Positions 25,304 to 37,039 of a stretch of DNA of 64,000 bases are shown piece after piece. This DNA is from Rhytidiadelphus loreus (Eukaryota > Streptophyta > Bryopsida > Hypnales > Hylocomiaceae). Every line of letters starts with the position of its first letter. Position 1 is the stretch's first letter. Below the pieces are notes generated by a model. The model did no database searches. It saw nothing but the letters and a program-made list of their open reading frames with translations, and was not told the DNA's origin. Both the position numbers and the translations under genes were made by a program. Location of the stretch: NCBI GenBank assembly GCA_947034895.1, contig OX344763.1, positions 39,989,025-40,053,024 on the forward strand, given 5' to 3'.

Positions 25304-25839
25304 AATAAAATATGAAATGATTTCTAGAAGAGGTTGAAAATGAACTAAAATGGCATATTTTTCAACTCAAATAATTATAGAGAACACATTTAGGTGACCA
25401 TTGAATCAATATTCAACTCAAAATGAGCTTTCAATAGAGAGTTATTTTTAGAATTTTTTTGTTCATCTTTTAGACAATTTTTTCTTATATACTATAGGGG
25501 TGTGAAAGTTATTTTTCAATTCTACAATGTATCTTTTTACTTCAAAAATTTGTAACTAATTATTATCAACAAATAAAAATATCAATAATTCAAAACATAA
25601 ACTTTCAAAGTAGAAAAATCTATTCATATTTTTTATTTTGTTTTATTTAAAATTCAAAAAGTATATAGGGGGTCCAAAATTTTGTTCACACGTGGTTTCT
25701 AATGGCCACTCTAAGTGACCCCCCTAAGCTAATAAGGACTGAAGAGGGATTGCAAGATCGGGATTGTGCCAAATAAAGCTCATCATATTGTATTAACAAC
25801 ACAAACAAGAAGAGCATAGTCATATAATTGGACATATGA

Positions 25840-27103
25840 AAAGACAATACCTCCGCAACTTCATTTTTCCGATGTCGGTGTTCATCTTGGCCAATAGGGT
25901 GCGGTAATCCACCAACAACCTCCTCAAGGGCTCAAGGAGTGACACCCACTTGGTCGTTACTTGAAGAAGTGGCTTCAAGCTTTTTAGTCTGCATGATTTC
26001 CGCTAACTTCTGGTATTTAGCCAATCGCTTGGGACTCTTGCTAAAGTAAGAGTGTATTTTTTAAACAAGTTGTTCAATGACTATAAAGAGGAAAAGACTA
26101 GACAAGGACTTGGCAGCGAGTTTGCACATGTGTGCCATACAATGCACCCTTAGGCAAAAGGGAGCAAACCTAATTTTAATTTTTACCGGCACTCGAGTTG
26201 GAACGCCTTGGAATGTAGAAACGCCATCAGCACCAAAACATAGGAACTTCCTTGAAATTTGTTCAAGGGTTAGGTCCCCTCCAATCTCCAATGCTTTCAT
26301 GATGAGTAGTGTCAAGCTATCAACACTAGATCCCTCTACCAAGCGCTACAAAGAGACCAAGTGAGGGATTCTAATGTAGTTGTCTACTACATAAGCATGG
26401 ATGGAGATCCAACTTCCATTATCCACGTTGGTGACCTCATCAAACGTTATTGCAAAAAAATGAGCTCCACTTATCTTGTTTTTGTACTTGATAGTACATA
26501 CACTTAGTCATCTTCCAAACAAGGTTGTCTAACCAATGCATCCTTAGTGGCTTGGTAAGTTTGGGATGTTTATGAATATATATAAAGCTTGTCTCTCCTT
26601 GTATTCAAACATTGGATGACTAGTTGAGAGGATCTGAAATATTGTGGACAAGTGCACTATCTTTTTGGAGAGTGCCATTGAAGTGCTCCTATTCACTTGT
26701 AAAATGGATGCTAGTTGGTGAGCTACAACCAACCTTAGATTGATCTGATGCCTACTAATCTTACAAGTATACTGCTCTCCGTTTTTGACATTATACTTAG
26801 GCAAATCAAAGGTTGTCTTCCTCCTCCCCTTATATTTGGTAAGTGTATTCCATTTGGGACCTAGGATCTTGGAATTTTTCTCAAAAATTGAACAAATGGT
26901 CCACTTCATGAAATGAACACACACATTAGATGTTCAAATGAATTATGTCTAGACCAACTTGGTAGCCCACTCATTTTGAAACCTTCTTGTTTGATCATAA
27001 TTCAATCTGGGCTTTTTAGGCGGCAGGATCTCTTAGAAGTCATCATCCAAATCCAAGTCTTCTTCCCCAACTGATATTTTCACCATATCTTTTTTCAGTT
27101 GCC
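25840..27103 (-). pseudogene. hAT transposase, N-terminal and catalytic-core part
   Basis: On the minus strand, from 27086 down, there is an acidic N-terminal stretch, PPKKPRLNYDQTRRFQNEWA, ILGPKWNTLTKYKGRRKTTF, VNRSTSMALSKKIVHLSTIF and FEYKERQALYIFINIPNLP. Next come AITFDEVTNVDNGSW, NYIRIPHLVSL, a stop, RLVEGSSVDSLTLL, FLCFGADGVSTFQGVPT and VHCMAHMCKLAAKSLSSL. A stop at EQLV precedes SYFSKSPKRLAKYQKLAEIM; after a frameshift comes VTTKWVSLLEPLRRLLVDYR. These are the RNase-H-like hAT core blocks, including D-E-V-T, A-D-G, the H-C-x-A-H segment and the (R/K)-W motif. Stops and frameshifts inactivate it. The reading continues upstream only beyond the CACTA element. Confidence 0.88.
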
Positions 27104-28379
27104 AATCACTACAACAAAAGCAATATTTTATGATTGCAAAATATAACTACAGTGAGTCATAAAATCAAAAAATATGACTTAGGCAGAAATCACTGTAGAT
27201 GATTTGGAGCATAATTGGGTCCAGTAATTATCGACGAGTCGCTTCAGACATCAGTCATATTTTGAGTTATATTGGTTGGGAGGTATAATTAGCCATAATT
27301 AGTCATATTTTGTCAACGTGGCGTATACATTGACTATCCTTGAGGGCTTGACTTTTTTTTGAGCTACCCAAGCAAAGAAAAAAAATCCTATGTGGCATAT
27401 GACTTCGTTTAGTGACTTTAGTCATATTTTTGGCTGACATGGAATATGACTGTGGTGAGTCATGTTTTGGTTGACGTGAAATATGATTGCAATGAGTCAT
27501 ATTTTTTGTTGATGTGGAATATAACTATGATGAATCATTTTTTTTGTTGATGTGAATTGTGGAATATCACTGTTGTGAGTCATATTTTTTGCTATGTGGA
27601 AAATAACTCTCATGAGTCATATTTTTGGATGATGTGGAATATGAATATAACTCTTGTGAATCATATTCTTTACTAATGTCAAAAATGACTCTTGTGAGTC
27701 ATATTTTCGGTTGACATGGTAGTTGATGTCAATGTCATTAGTAATTTTATGATTGATTGTAGTCAATTTTGGAATGTGTAAGGTTACATTTTGATACACA
27801 TAAGTATGAGCATTACATGACTATAACTAATTATTTTGAGCCAATATATATTGTGAAATGTAACTCAAGCAAGTGATATTTTGGATAATTGAGAGTCATA
27901 TTTTAAAAATTTGTGTGTAGTTTGTGATTGAAGTGATTGAGGTCCAAAATAGCTTTAATAACAAACAACAATTACATTTTTCATGCATTTTAAATGGACA
28001 TGACACATTGCAATTATACATCAAGATGATTTAACAATTGAAAAAATCCTTCATATAGTTAAAAACACATATACATGATTTTAGAGATATACATGAGACA
28101 ATCATATTGGAGAGGGAGAATGCAAGAAGGAATGCAACTTTCTTCATTGACATTTATTAGCCAACAATTTAAAACATATATATCACAATGAATCATTCAC
28201 AAAATTCAATAGGGCCTATATTCCTTACAATAATCTCTATTAGGTTGCAAGTAGCCTCCAACAACTTTGTTTCAACATTTGGTGCCTACATATACAATTA
28301 AAAAAATGAGAGGTCAATTTTTAGTGAATGATCAACAAAGTGCAACTTTCTAAGGTTTACAACAATACAAAATATGTAG

Positions 28380-28890
28380 CACAAGTTTATAGTAGGAAGA
28401 ATAAAATGATGATGAAGGAAAGAAGAAGGAAAAAGTGGCAAGTGTTAAAAGATAACAACAAACAAGAGTTAAGATGCAACAAGAAATAACAACTAAGAGG
28501 CAACAAAAAACAAACAAGAAATAGGAACTAAAAAGCAATAAGAGAAAACAAAAAGCGAGAACTAAGAAGAAGAAAGAGTTAAAATGCAAGAAGAAAAAAT
28601 AAGAATCATAAACTAAAAAGCAACAAGAAGCAAGAGCTAAGATGCAACAAAAACCAACAACTAAGAAGCAAAAAACAACAAGTAACAAGTAAGAGCTAAG
28701 AGCCAACAAGAAGCAACAACTAAGAAGCAAAAAATAAGAAGTAACAAGTAAGAGCTAAGAGCCAACAAGAAGCAAAAAATAAGAAGTAACAACAAGTAAG
28801 AGCTAAGAGCCAACAAGAAGCAACAACTAAGAAGCAAAAAATAAGAAGTAACAACAAGTAAGAGCTAAAAGATAACAAAAGGCAAGGAAA
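28380..28890. repeat. Purine-rich tandem array in the CACTA element
   Basis: Degenerate units around AAGAAGCAACAACTAAGAAG and AGTAAGAGCTAAGAGCCAAC repeat through about 500 bp, the clearest ones between 28640 and 28870. One strand is almost free of T in places. The array makes an open frame rich in L, F, S and C on the minus strand, which is a composition artefact and not a gene. Confidence 0.8.
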
Positions 28891-28911
28891 AAGAGCCAAG
28901 AGAAGTGGCGG

Positions 28912-28985
28912 CTAGGGTTTCAAAACCCTAAAGAAATGACAGCTAGGGTTTCAAAACTCTAAAAAAGTGGTGATTAGGTTTGAAA
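28912..28985. repeat. Telobox-like TAGGGTTT cluster
   Basis: GCTAGGGTTTCAAAACCCTAAA is followed by a second GCTAGGGTTTCAAAACTCTAAA and a third degraded copy, all inside the CACTA element. The TAGGGTTT / AAACCCTA motif is the plant telomere-repeat-like box. Here it looks like a small internal repeat of the element and not a telomere. Confidence 0.5.
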
Positions 28986-29352
28986 ATCCAAAAAAAAATT
29001 GGCTAAAATTTTAAAATTTTAAACAATGATTTTTCTATATTTTTTTGGGATTGCCCATTTTTTTTTTGAGCTACCCAAAAATAAAAAAATGTCACTCCCA
29101 TGAAAATATGACTAGAAATATGACTCAACGTTCCCCAAACATGTTCCCTACATTCTCTATAAAATATTTTAGTGTTCCTAATGGGCATATAGTATACACT
29201 TGTGAAGTACAAGGCCCAAAAATGACTAGTAGTCAAATTTTGCAGTCATATTTTTCTTCAAGGTGTTGGCATCCAAGAATATGACTGTGAATAGTCGCCA
29301 GTCATCCCCAGTCATATTTTTGCAGTTATAAAACATTGCTTTTATTATAGTG

Positions 29353-29480
29353 AATGGATTTCATGAGCTGCATCACACTCCAATGGGTTTTGATTGCTTT
29401 CTTTTTGTGATTTCCTAATTGCTTGACTGCCCAATACCTTTGTGTCTAAAGATACACTATTCAAAGACTTAACAAACAAA
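29353..29480 (-). pseudogene. Possible N-terminal end of the hAT relic, upstream of the CACTA insertion
   Basis: The CACTA duplication AAT joins this stretch directly to 27103, so before that insertion it was contiguous with the transposase relic. Minus-strand translation gives a lysine-rich segment (KKKAIKTHWSV) in one frame, but nothing diagnostic. The assignment rests on the rejoined insertion site and not on clear similarity. Confidence 0.35.
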
Positions 29481-29485
29481 GCACA

Positions 29486-29851
29486 CTAGGAATTGATTGA
29501 TCGTGGATTATTGTGAGTAGGATCACCTCCAATGCATAGGGACTTGTTGTTGCAAGGGTTTTGTGAGCCAAAGAAAAATCTAGCAATTGACTTTGATTCC
29601 CTTGCGTTCTGACAAGCCTTGAAATCTTCAATACACACTACTTTACTCTTCAGTTCACAACGACAAAGGGATACTTCTTTCTCGGCCTTCCTCACAACTA
29701 AGCGTTTTACCCTTACTACGGCAAGGTCTAGAGCAATTTGTGACTTTGATGCTTCCACCTTCGTAGTAATCAAAAGAACGTTAACCTTCAACGCTCTGGC
29801 TTCATCAAAAGTAATGTCTACAAACTCACTACAAATAGATCTTCCCTCCAT
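29486..29851 (-). other. Unrecognised open frame, 121 codons
   Basis: From an ATG at 29851 a frame runs to a stop at 29486. It has an alanine/valine/lysine-rich, helix-favouring middle (ARALKVNVLL, QIALDLAVVRVKRLVVRKAE) with some heptad spacing, then a cysteine-containing tail. I do not recognise the family. It lies just upstream of the hAT relic on the same strand and may be part of a captured or degraded transposon gene. No promoter or intron evidence is visible. Confidence 0.2.
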
Positions 29852-29989
29852 CGCAAAAAATGCAACCAAGTCTAGCAAACACAGATCAAAGAAACAAAAA
29901 ACTAAGAGTGAGTGACAACCCCTGTTGGCGACCTCATCGAACCATGGGGTTTCAAAATTACAACGTAAAGACCTCAAAACTCACAAACA

Positions 29990-31920
29990 CCTTTGGCAAC
30001 ACTCTCTCAAGCCATGGCAGTGTTGATAGAATATAGAGCCAAAAACAAAACTCCATGATCAAGCAAAGGACTATACAAATGTACTTCAACTTGTAACTTT
30101 TTTTTGCAAACAAAAGGAAAGGAAGCAAATCAACTCAAACTCATTGCTGCAAAATGCAAACAGAAGAGAAGGAAGCAAATCAAAAACTCAAACTCTTGCT
30201 AAACAACTAAAATAGCCCAACAATACCTATACAATTCTCAAACCACCACACTCTAACCAAGAGGTCCACCTTCTAATTTTGAAGATCTCCATCGCATCCA
30301 ATATTCAAATTATAGGAAACCCTAAACCGCAAGAAGATTTACAATGTCGTCGCAAGCCATCACAAAATCGCAAAAAGATTGCAATGTAGTGAACAAAGTG
30401 AAGTAGCTAGGTGACACAATGAAGAAGAAGCAAATCAATTTGGCGACGGAAGGCAAAATTAAATCTCTAGATTGGTGCTGCAGTATTCACTGCGGAGAGG
30501 AAAGAAGATGATGGAGGGTTCAATGCAGGGAGCAAGGCGGGCAACAAACTCAAGCAAATCTGATGCCAGAGTGGCCACACCTCCCTTCCTTCTTGTAGGA
30601 ATCAAGTGCGCATTTTGAATTGCTTGGCGTGCAGGGGCTTTTTAAGCTGGCAACTAGGAACCTTGGGTTGCAAGTTGTAGGCCATGGTGTTAGAACCCCA
30701 AGCCGCAGTCTGACCCCACTTACACCAAAATTTCAAAAATTCTTTAAGGCTTTTTTGTCTACTTTTTAGATATGGTGCTTTCTAGCACCATTTCACCAAG
30801 AAAAAAAAGGACAAATTGCATTGTTCATATAGAATTTTAAACGCTATGACATAGCATGTGCATAATTCTAACGTGGCATAAATTGATAAATGTGTTATTT
30901 ACTATTTGAATAGAATTTTCCAAATCAACAAGACTTTTGAATATACATTCGTTGTATTTTTTATTGCCTTGAACATCAAATTCTCTAATAATAATAATAC
31001 TATTTCTCAAAATATATTAAATGAGAAGGGACCTTTTGTCTATTTGTTTCAAAGGCTTGTATGGTCCTCTACTTTCTTTCTCTTGTTCTTATCTCTTTAG
31101 TGTCCAACCTAGTGTCCAACTTGATGACTTGGCTATCTCTGCATTGTGTTTTTCCTAATGCAATGGCTCTGACTTTTGTTAAAAAAAAACAATCTTTAAT
31201 ATCATTTAGAACTATTAATGATTCTCTCTACCTTCTATATTTGTGTTTACTTCTACTTAACAATTTTCTAAACAATGAAAATTAAAAAAAATTATTTTGA
31301 ATTTTTTTTCCTAAATTTTTTAAATCAATTTTCTACCATAAATATTACACTTCAAACTTGTGTAGTGCAAAAATTCTAAATAAAAAAATTCAAAGCCCAA
31401 AAACCAATGTGTTAAATATCCATTATTTTATCACATTGAATAATAATATCACAATCTACTAGACTAAAATCTTTTTGACACATTCTCATGCAAGGCCCAT
31501 ACAAAAATTGTGCAATTGAATACACAAAACAAGTGTTTTTCTTCATTGTAGCTCATTGCACTAGAAATGGAATTTTTGAAATGTTTTTTTTATAAAATAT
31601 AATCCTAAACTTTTAGAGGGTAATGTCCAAACCATCCTTTTGAATTATTTCATGTATATAGATTACCACCTTCAGATGTTTCTTACTTATCTCAAAACTT
31701 TTTTGACCAAATATGCATGAAAGTCCCCAATATATTGTTATAAACCAAATTCTACAAATTCAACAAAACAAATACAAATATTTAAAATTTAATTTCAACA
31801 AACATATACCAATGAAATTCGTACATTACCCTACAATGACCTAGATATCACATAACTCAATTAATCTGAAATCATAGTGATGTAATTTAACTCCTAATAG
31901 ATAACTAAATGTTCAAATAG
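29990..31920. other. Intergenic DNA, no gene recognised
   Basis: 30300-30720 is somewhat more GC-rich than its surroundings but gives no convincing protein. The rest is ordinary AT-rich sequence. Confidence 0.4.
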
Positions 31921-34900
31921 GTTCATGTGAGGTCAATTTTGAAGTGATGTTTTTGAAATTTTGATACAAGATTTGTACATCAACCAAGTTTGTAGGATGA
32001 ATAAATAAGGTTTGATGATGCCTGGGTGAAATGTTATGTTGCCCCCCCCCAATTGGACAATTTGAGCATCTGATGCTAAACCCCTCATCTTTTTTTGAAT
32101 TTTGACATGTGTGTAACTAACAAGATATATAGCATGCAATTTAATTTTTTTTTTAAACAATATTAATAAGACCTACAAAATTGTAGTGATACATTGTGCT
32201 AATAGTCACAAAACTTTGTTGAAACATTGAGTCTAAAGCGATAAAATTGTATTATTCAAAACATTAAAACAACCAAAAAATAAAGGAGAAGGGGAGAATG
32301 AGAGAAGAACAAAAAAAAACTATCACCAAAACCTTCAACCCCTATTGGACCATCAAGCAAAATCTACAACACTTTGTAGAGATATCAAGAAAAGACTTCA
32401 AATGTTCCTTGTATAATCAAGTGGATAGTAAGATAAGAAGGAAGATAGAGTAATGTAGATCTAGTTTTTTCCAATTAGAATCCACCAAGTAGAATACACT
32501 TATGCGCATAAGCTTTTTCTACCTTAGCTTTACATGCACTAAATCATTTAAACATCTTTTTTCCATTTGCCTCAAGAAATCTACATCACCTTTCTATTGA
32601 GCTGGCAAAACTTCTTATGAATGAAATGAGACAATCAACTATCATGTCAATTCATTCTTCAAAGAGAGGATTCACAAGAGGATTGCAATGTACATTCATA
32701 CTAACTTTAATAATTGCCCTGTCATTGCTTTGTGTAATTAAAAGAGTCAATTTTTGAATCTACCAACTTAATGTACATGGGTTGAATAGGGCCCCTGTTT
32801 CTATTGGTAAAAATGGAATTGAAATAAGTTTTGCTAACGGTTTGATTGTTGTAGAAAGTAATATTTACTCAAATTAATACTCCATGGACCTTATTTTCTA
32901 AAATATTGTAATGATTGAGCTCAAAAAGAAAGGTGTTTGTTTAGGGAGAAAGATGCCCTAATTGTTGGCAAATCAAGGCATCTCCTAACTTTTAGATGAC
33001 AAATCCAAATGGAGTGCCTAAAGTTGAGTTGTACTTAGAAAGACATAACTTTCTCTCAAAGGAATGAATTCAAATTCAAATTATATTTCTAAAATGTGTA
33101 GATTCCTAGTTGGGTTATTAATTTTGTGCATTTTTTAGTGATTTTATTTGTTTTTAATAAGTATTGGTAATATGTTTTTAATATTTTTTTGGTTCAAGTT
33201 GGTGTTTTTGAGTGTATACTTAAGCAATTTGGAGGTTGGGATTAGTGGTCTGTAGAGATTTCAAATAGGAAGGCATGTGATTTTGAATGTAAGATGAAAG
33301 TGAAGGATTTTGTTTTCTATGTGATCAATTCTAAGTCAGAATCATGTGACCTGTACTAGGTAGTTGTGCAAATTCCAATTTGGTAGTTTTTGGTAGTTTG
33401 TCATCTTCTCCGAGTTGGCAACAGTCAATGCAAGGCCTATTAAGTCCTAAGTTTCTTTCATTTTTCTTTACCCACGACGTGAGAGACGAGTGAGAGTCCC
33501 AACCCAGAGATGGTTGTGTATTTTTTTTGGTTTTGGAAGAGTCTATGAGATTAATTGTGTAAGGTTGCTTGGTGTGTTTGTGTATGGGGATGAGTGTTAG
33601 AAAGATAATTGAATGAGAGATTGGTGTATGACCAAATTGATGGAGAACAATGTGAAATGAGATGAGAATGATTTAATTGTTGAAAGTTTGTGAAATTGTA
33701 ACAGTGAATTATTTGCCAATTTGCCAATATAATAAGAAAATAGTTTTAGTTAAATTGGTTCATGTGTGTTGTATGTGAATGCTTATGTTTATGAAATTGA
33801 TTGATTCTATAAACGAATGAATTGGGAATCAAGTTGGAAGTTTTATGAAGTTAAGTAATTTCAAGAATTGAATTCTAATTGGAGTGTGTAATGTCGTTGT
33901 AGTGTGATTGATGAGTTCTAATTGAGAATGTGAGTACAATTTGGAATTTGATTGAATGTCTCAGTTGTCAAGAAAAATAAATGATAGTATTGATTTGAAG
34001 TTGTGTCACTTGTTTTTGAGATTAAACCTATTAGCATAGATTCCCTACTTGACCGTCTCCCTTGGAACGAACTTATTATACTAATAGGGTAATTTCCAAA
34101 TTGGTCTTTATCCTTCTTCAACAAAATTCTAGTAGAATGTTTTACCTTGAAAAAAAATCCAAGAGATTTTATCAAAATTTGACTCATAAGAACATGCTCA
34201 AAATCTTAAAAAATAATTTCCTAAAAAGAAATTCTAGACTTTGAACCTTGTGGATTAAATAATTAATGTAGTAACCATGGAATGTATAAAATCTCTATTA
34301 CTCTACATTTGCAAGGCACTTCATATAGTTTGCTCATTCCAATTAAATATAGGATGAAGAATTTTTGCAAGGGAACTATCTCCTAGCATTCAAAGCCAAG
34401 GGCATTTCAAAAGAAACTTCTTTCATCTAATAGTAAGATTGTGCACAAATTTCATCCAAATTTTTAAAAGATTTCAACCATCAATTTTTATTTGTAGCAT
34501 GAAAATCAATTATTCTAAATGAGAAATAGCTATTTGGGCAAATTACATTTACATTCACCGTTTGTTTTTTCTATATCTATAAACAATTGGCAAGACTAGA
34601 AAAAAGAAATTATTCTAAAAAAAATCACAATTCTTGTCAAATTTACAAACCCAATGCCTAGTTCACGTTAAGAAAATATCTCCACAAATGATCTTTTTGG
34701 AAAAAAAATTAGAGATTTAGTGAATAAACCGGGGAATAAACCCAATTTCAAATGACAAATGTGCAAACCTTGAATTTTCCTAGCTATTTCAACAACTATC
34801 TTGGGTACATGCATTATTGATAAGTAATAACTTGAAAATACAAAGAACACGTGCCCAACAAAGCTATAAAGTAAAATCAAGCTAACTAAAGGTAGTTATT

Positions 34901-35320
34901 GTTGAAGAGGGAAGGTTGCTTAGTTATAGTAAAACTAAAACCAAAACTCCATGGTAAAATACAATAGAAACTAGCATGGCAAACATTGTTGTAAGAGCAA
35001 ATATTGCCTTCAAAATCGTAGATTATCCAGTTTCAAAGTACAACTTTTAAATTTATAACCTATAATTAGTTGCCAATCAAAACACCTCGTTCCATTCACA
35101 ACAACAATCAAGAATGTAAGTGTTGGCTAAAACCTCTAAAAATCAATGAAAACATTCTCTATACTATTGAAAATAACAAAGCAACCATCAAAGGACTAGA
35201 GGAATACAATTCAACAAACTTCAACAATTGAAAATTGCAATATCCCTACACCCAAAAAATCAAGTGCTATTTGGGACCAAAAACTACTCCTATAGTAATC
35301 AATCGTTGGTCTTCTCAAGT
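31921..35320 (-). repeat. Large dispersed repeat, copy A (inverted relative to copy B)
   Basis: The reverse complement of this region matches 51330-53735 along its length, apart from the insertion at 33097-34123. Examples of shared blocks are AGTTTGTTGAATTGTATTCC, CAATGTTTGCCATGCTAGTT, TATCAATAATGCATGTACCC and TCAAGGCATCTCCTAACTTT. Without the insertion it is about 2.37 kb, near copy B's 2.4 kb. No protein is recognisable and termini are not clean. It contains a C10 run near 32041. Confidence 0.85.
33097..34123. mobile_element. LTR-like insertion (candidate solo LTR) in repeat copy A
   Basis: This 1027-bp segment is absent from copy B. It begins TGTAGATTCC and ends CTTCAACA, the TG...CA ends of an LTR on either strand. 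It is flanked by AAATG (33092-33096) and AAATT (34124-34128). Copy B at the same site reads, on its own strand, CTAGCATTTTGGG, so the original target was CATTT and one flank has since mutated. A 5-bp duplication is typical of LTR retrotransposon integrase. No internal coding region remains, which suggests a solo LTR left by recombination. Orientation is undetermined. Confidence 0.75.
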
Positions 35321-37039
35321 TATGTGATTTTTTGTCGGACTAAAGCGAAGGTTGATGAAAACAAAGTTTTATTAGAATCTTCCTTTGTAATTATTTAGGT
35401 GCAAAGAAAGACTTTTGAGTTGTGATCATTTTATAGACATTCTGCAAGAAGAGAGCTAACAAAGCAAACACAGATTACAAAAATTGGACAACAAGAAGAA
35501 TGTGAGATCGATGTCTTTTATTACGTTTGACTAAATTGTACCTAGGCTGAAAGATTCAAATGATATGATTCATTATTTTCATTTTGAGGTGTTTATAATT
35601 TTTTGAAATAGGACAAAACTCTTGAATAGATGATTCTTGATTTCAAGATCTATAATAGCAAAATCATACTTAGATTTTGGATTTTATGAATTTTCTTAAG
35701 TCAATGGCATTGTAGATAGATTTGTGAAAATTTAACCTTATTTGGAAACACCTCCATTTCCTGGGATCCTCCTAAAGAACCAATTGCATTTCTCTACCTC
35801 ATACTTCTTCAAGTGCCTATCTTCCCCTTCAGTTGGAGCAATTTGTTATGAGGAATAGTTCCCAACTTTTGTTTGGCAACACCTTAGAAGATTAGTGATT
35901 ATTCTTAACTTAATCAGGGCTAGTTTATTTCACATCCAATTGGAAACCACGAATGCTTCTCTTCAACATGTGGTTGAATTTCAATTTTTGAAGTTAATTT
36001 GCACCTGGATGGAAAGATGGTAGTTACTAGTAAGAGTACATGTTTTATGATGTCATTGAAGTAGTAATTTCCATGTCCTTTTCCTTGTCACTTTCCTTGT
36101 CACATGGCACAATGGGATTGGGAAAAAGGAGAGTGGTTTAGAGATCTTGCCCCATCCTTCTCACTATCTTTGAGAGAATCATTGTAAATGTTCGAGATTA
36201 ATTGATGGTGAAGATTTAATTTTATTTGGAGAAGATGGTTCTTGACTGAGTGTACCTTTTGTTAGGGTAGTGTATCACATGGGTGGGTTGTCTAAAGTCT
36301 ACAATTATATTCTTAGAATTTGGATATTACTCTTGTGAACAATATAGACCAAGTACACATGTTATGATGTTGTTGAAGTAGTAAGTTCCATGTCCTCTTT
36401 GTGTCACTTTCTTTATCATATAACACAATGTGGTTGGGAAGAGGGAGAGTGTTTTAGAGACGTTGCCCCATCTTTCTCACCGTCTTTGAGAGTCATAGAT
36501 GTTCAAGATTAATTGACAATGAAAACTTAGTTTGGAGAAGAAGGTTCATGACTTAGTGCACTTTTTGCTTTTGTATGGTTTGATGAAGTAAATTTAAATT
36601 GATGTCATAACAAGTTGAATCAAAATTCAAATGCAATATATAGTAAGAATTGAAAGTAAGCTCACAAAAAGTGACATATCATGACTCCCTTGCACACTAA
36701 GAACAAAAGTATTTACTGACAGGTTCCTCTAAAATTTGATATGACTTAAAATTTAGTAGCATTACTAGTCAGCTTGAATGTGCTGACAAACTATAGATCC
36801 ACAATTGAGCTCTCACAAATTCCAATGTTCATTAGAAAAACATGAGGAATATCCCAGCATGAAAAGGATTTATTGGATCTAAACTCTGTGAATAGTAAGA
36901 AAAAGCCTCTAGCTTGACACATTTGTATTTAAAGTAAGGATGAGGATTTGGCAGTGGAAGCGAAAGTGGAGTCATTCATTTTCTTCTGCTCACCCTTGCT
37001 CATACTCATTACCCGACTCACTCACACTTTTTGTTTATA
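35321..37039. other. Intergenic DNA with one diverged tandem duplication
   Basis: About 36040-36270 is repeated at about 36350-36560. Both contain ATGATGT..TTGAAGTAGTAA, CACAATG, GAGAGTG and CTTGCCCCATC / GTTGCCCCATC blocks in the same order. The copies are well diverged. No gene was recognised. Confidence 0.6.

Larger units (their letters stand above)
22345..25728 (-). mobile_element. hAT-type MITE, split by a later insertion
   Basis: The ends read CTTGGGGAGTGCACTTAG on the left and, as reverse complement of the right, CTTAGGGGGGTCACTTAG. The flanks are CTAACAAG (22337-22344) and CTAATAAG (25729-25736), a 7/8 target-site duplication. Without the inserted segment 22490-25303 it is about 560 bp, the same size as its intact relative at 50186-50741, with which it aligns throughout in inverted orientation. 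It lies inside the hAT transposase relic, probably in an intron after the LLVDYRTLLAKM block. Confidence 0.88.
27107..29352. mobile_element. Non-autonomous CACTA (En/Spm) transposon
   Basis: The left end is CACTACAACAAAAGCAATAT; the reverse complement of the right end is CACTATAATAAAAGCAATGT, and similarity continues to about 31 bp. The 3-bp duplication AAT flanks it (27104-27106 and 29353-29355), as expected for CACTA elements. Subterminal arrays of AGTCATATTTT and ATATGACT motifs in both orientations (about 27120-27740 and 29100-29330) look like transposase-binding repeats. The 2246-bp element encodes no transposase, so it must have been moved in trans. It interrupts the hAT transposase relic. 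Confidence 0.95.

Noticed and set aside
27107..27740. Regularly recurring AGTCATATTTT motifs as a CRISPR-like array
   Set aside because: Spacing is irregular, both orientations occur, and the block lies at the end of a CACTA element in a plant genome; these are subterminal repeats.
28350..28730. A 126-codon minus-strand frame rich in Leu, Phe, Ser and Cys, resembling a membrane protein
   Set aside because: Produced by translating the purine-rich tandem array of the CACTA element on its complementary strand.
28912..28985. TAGGGTTT motifs as an interstitial telomere
   Set aside because: Only two or three degenerate copies spaced by unrelated bases within a transposon; not a telomeric array.
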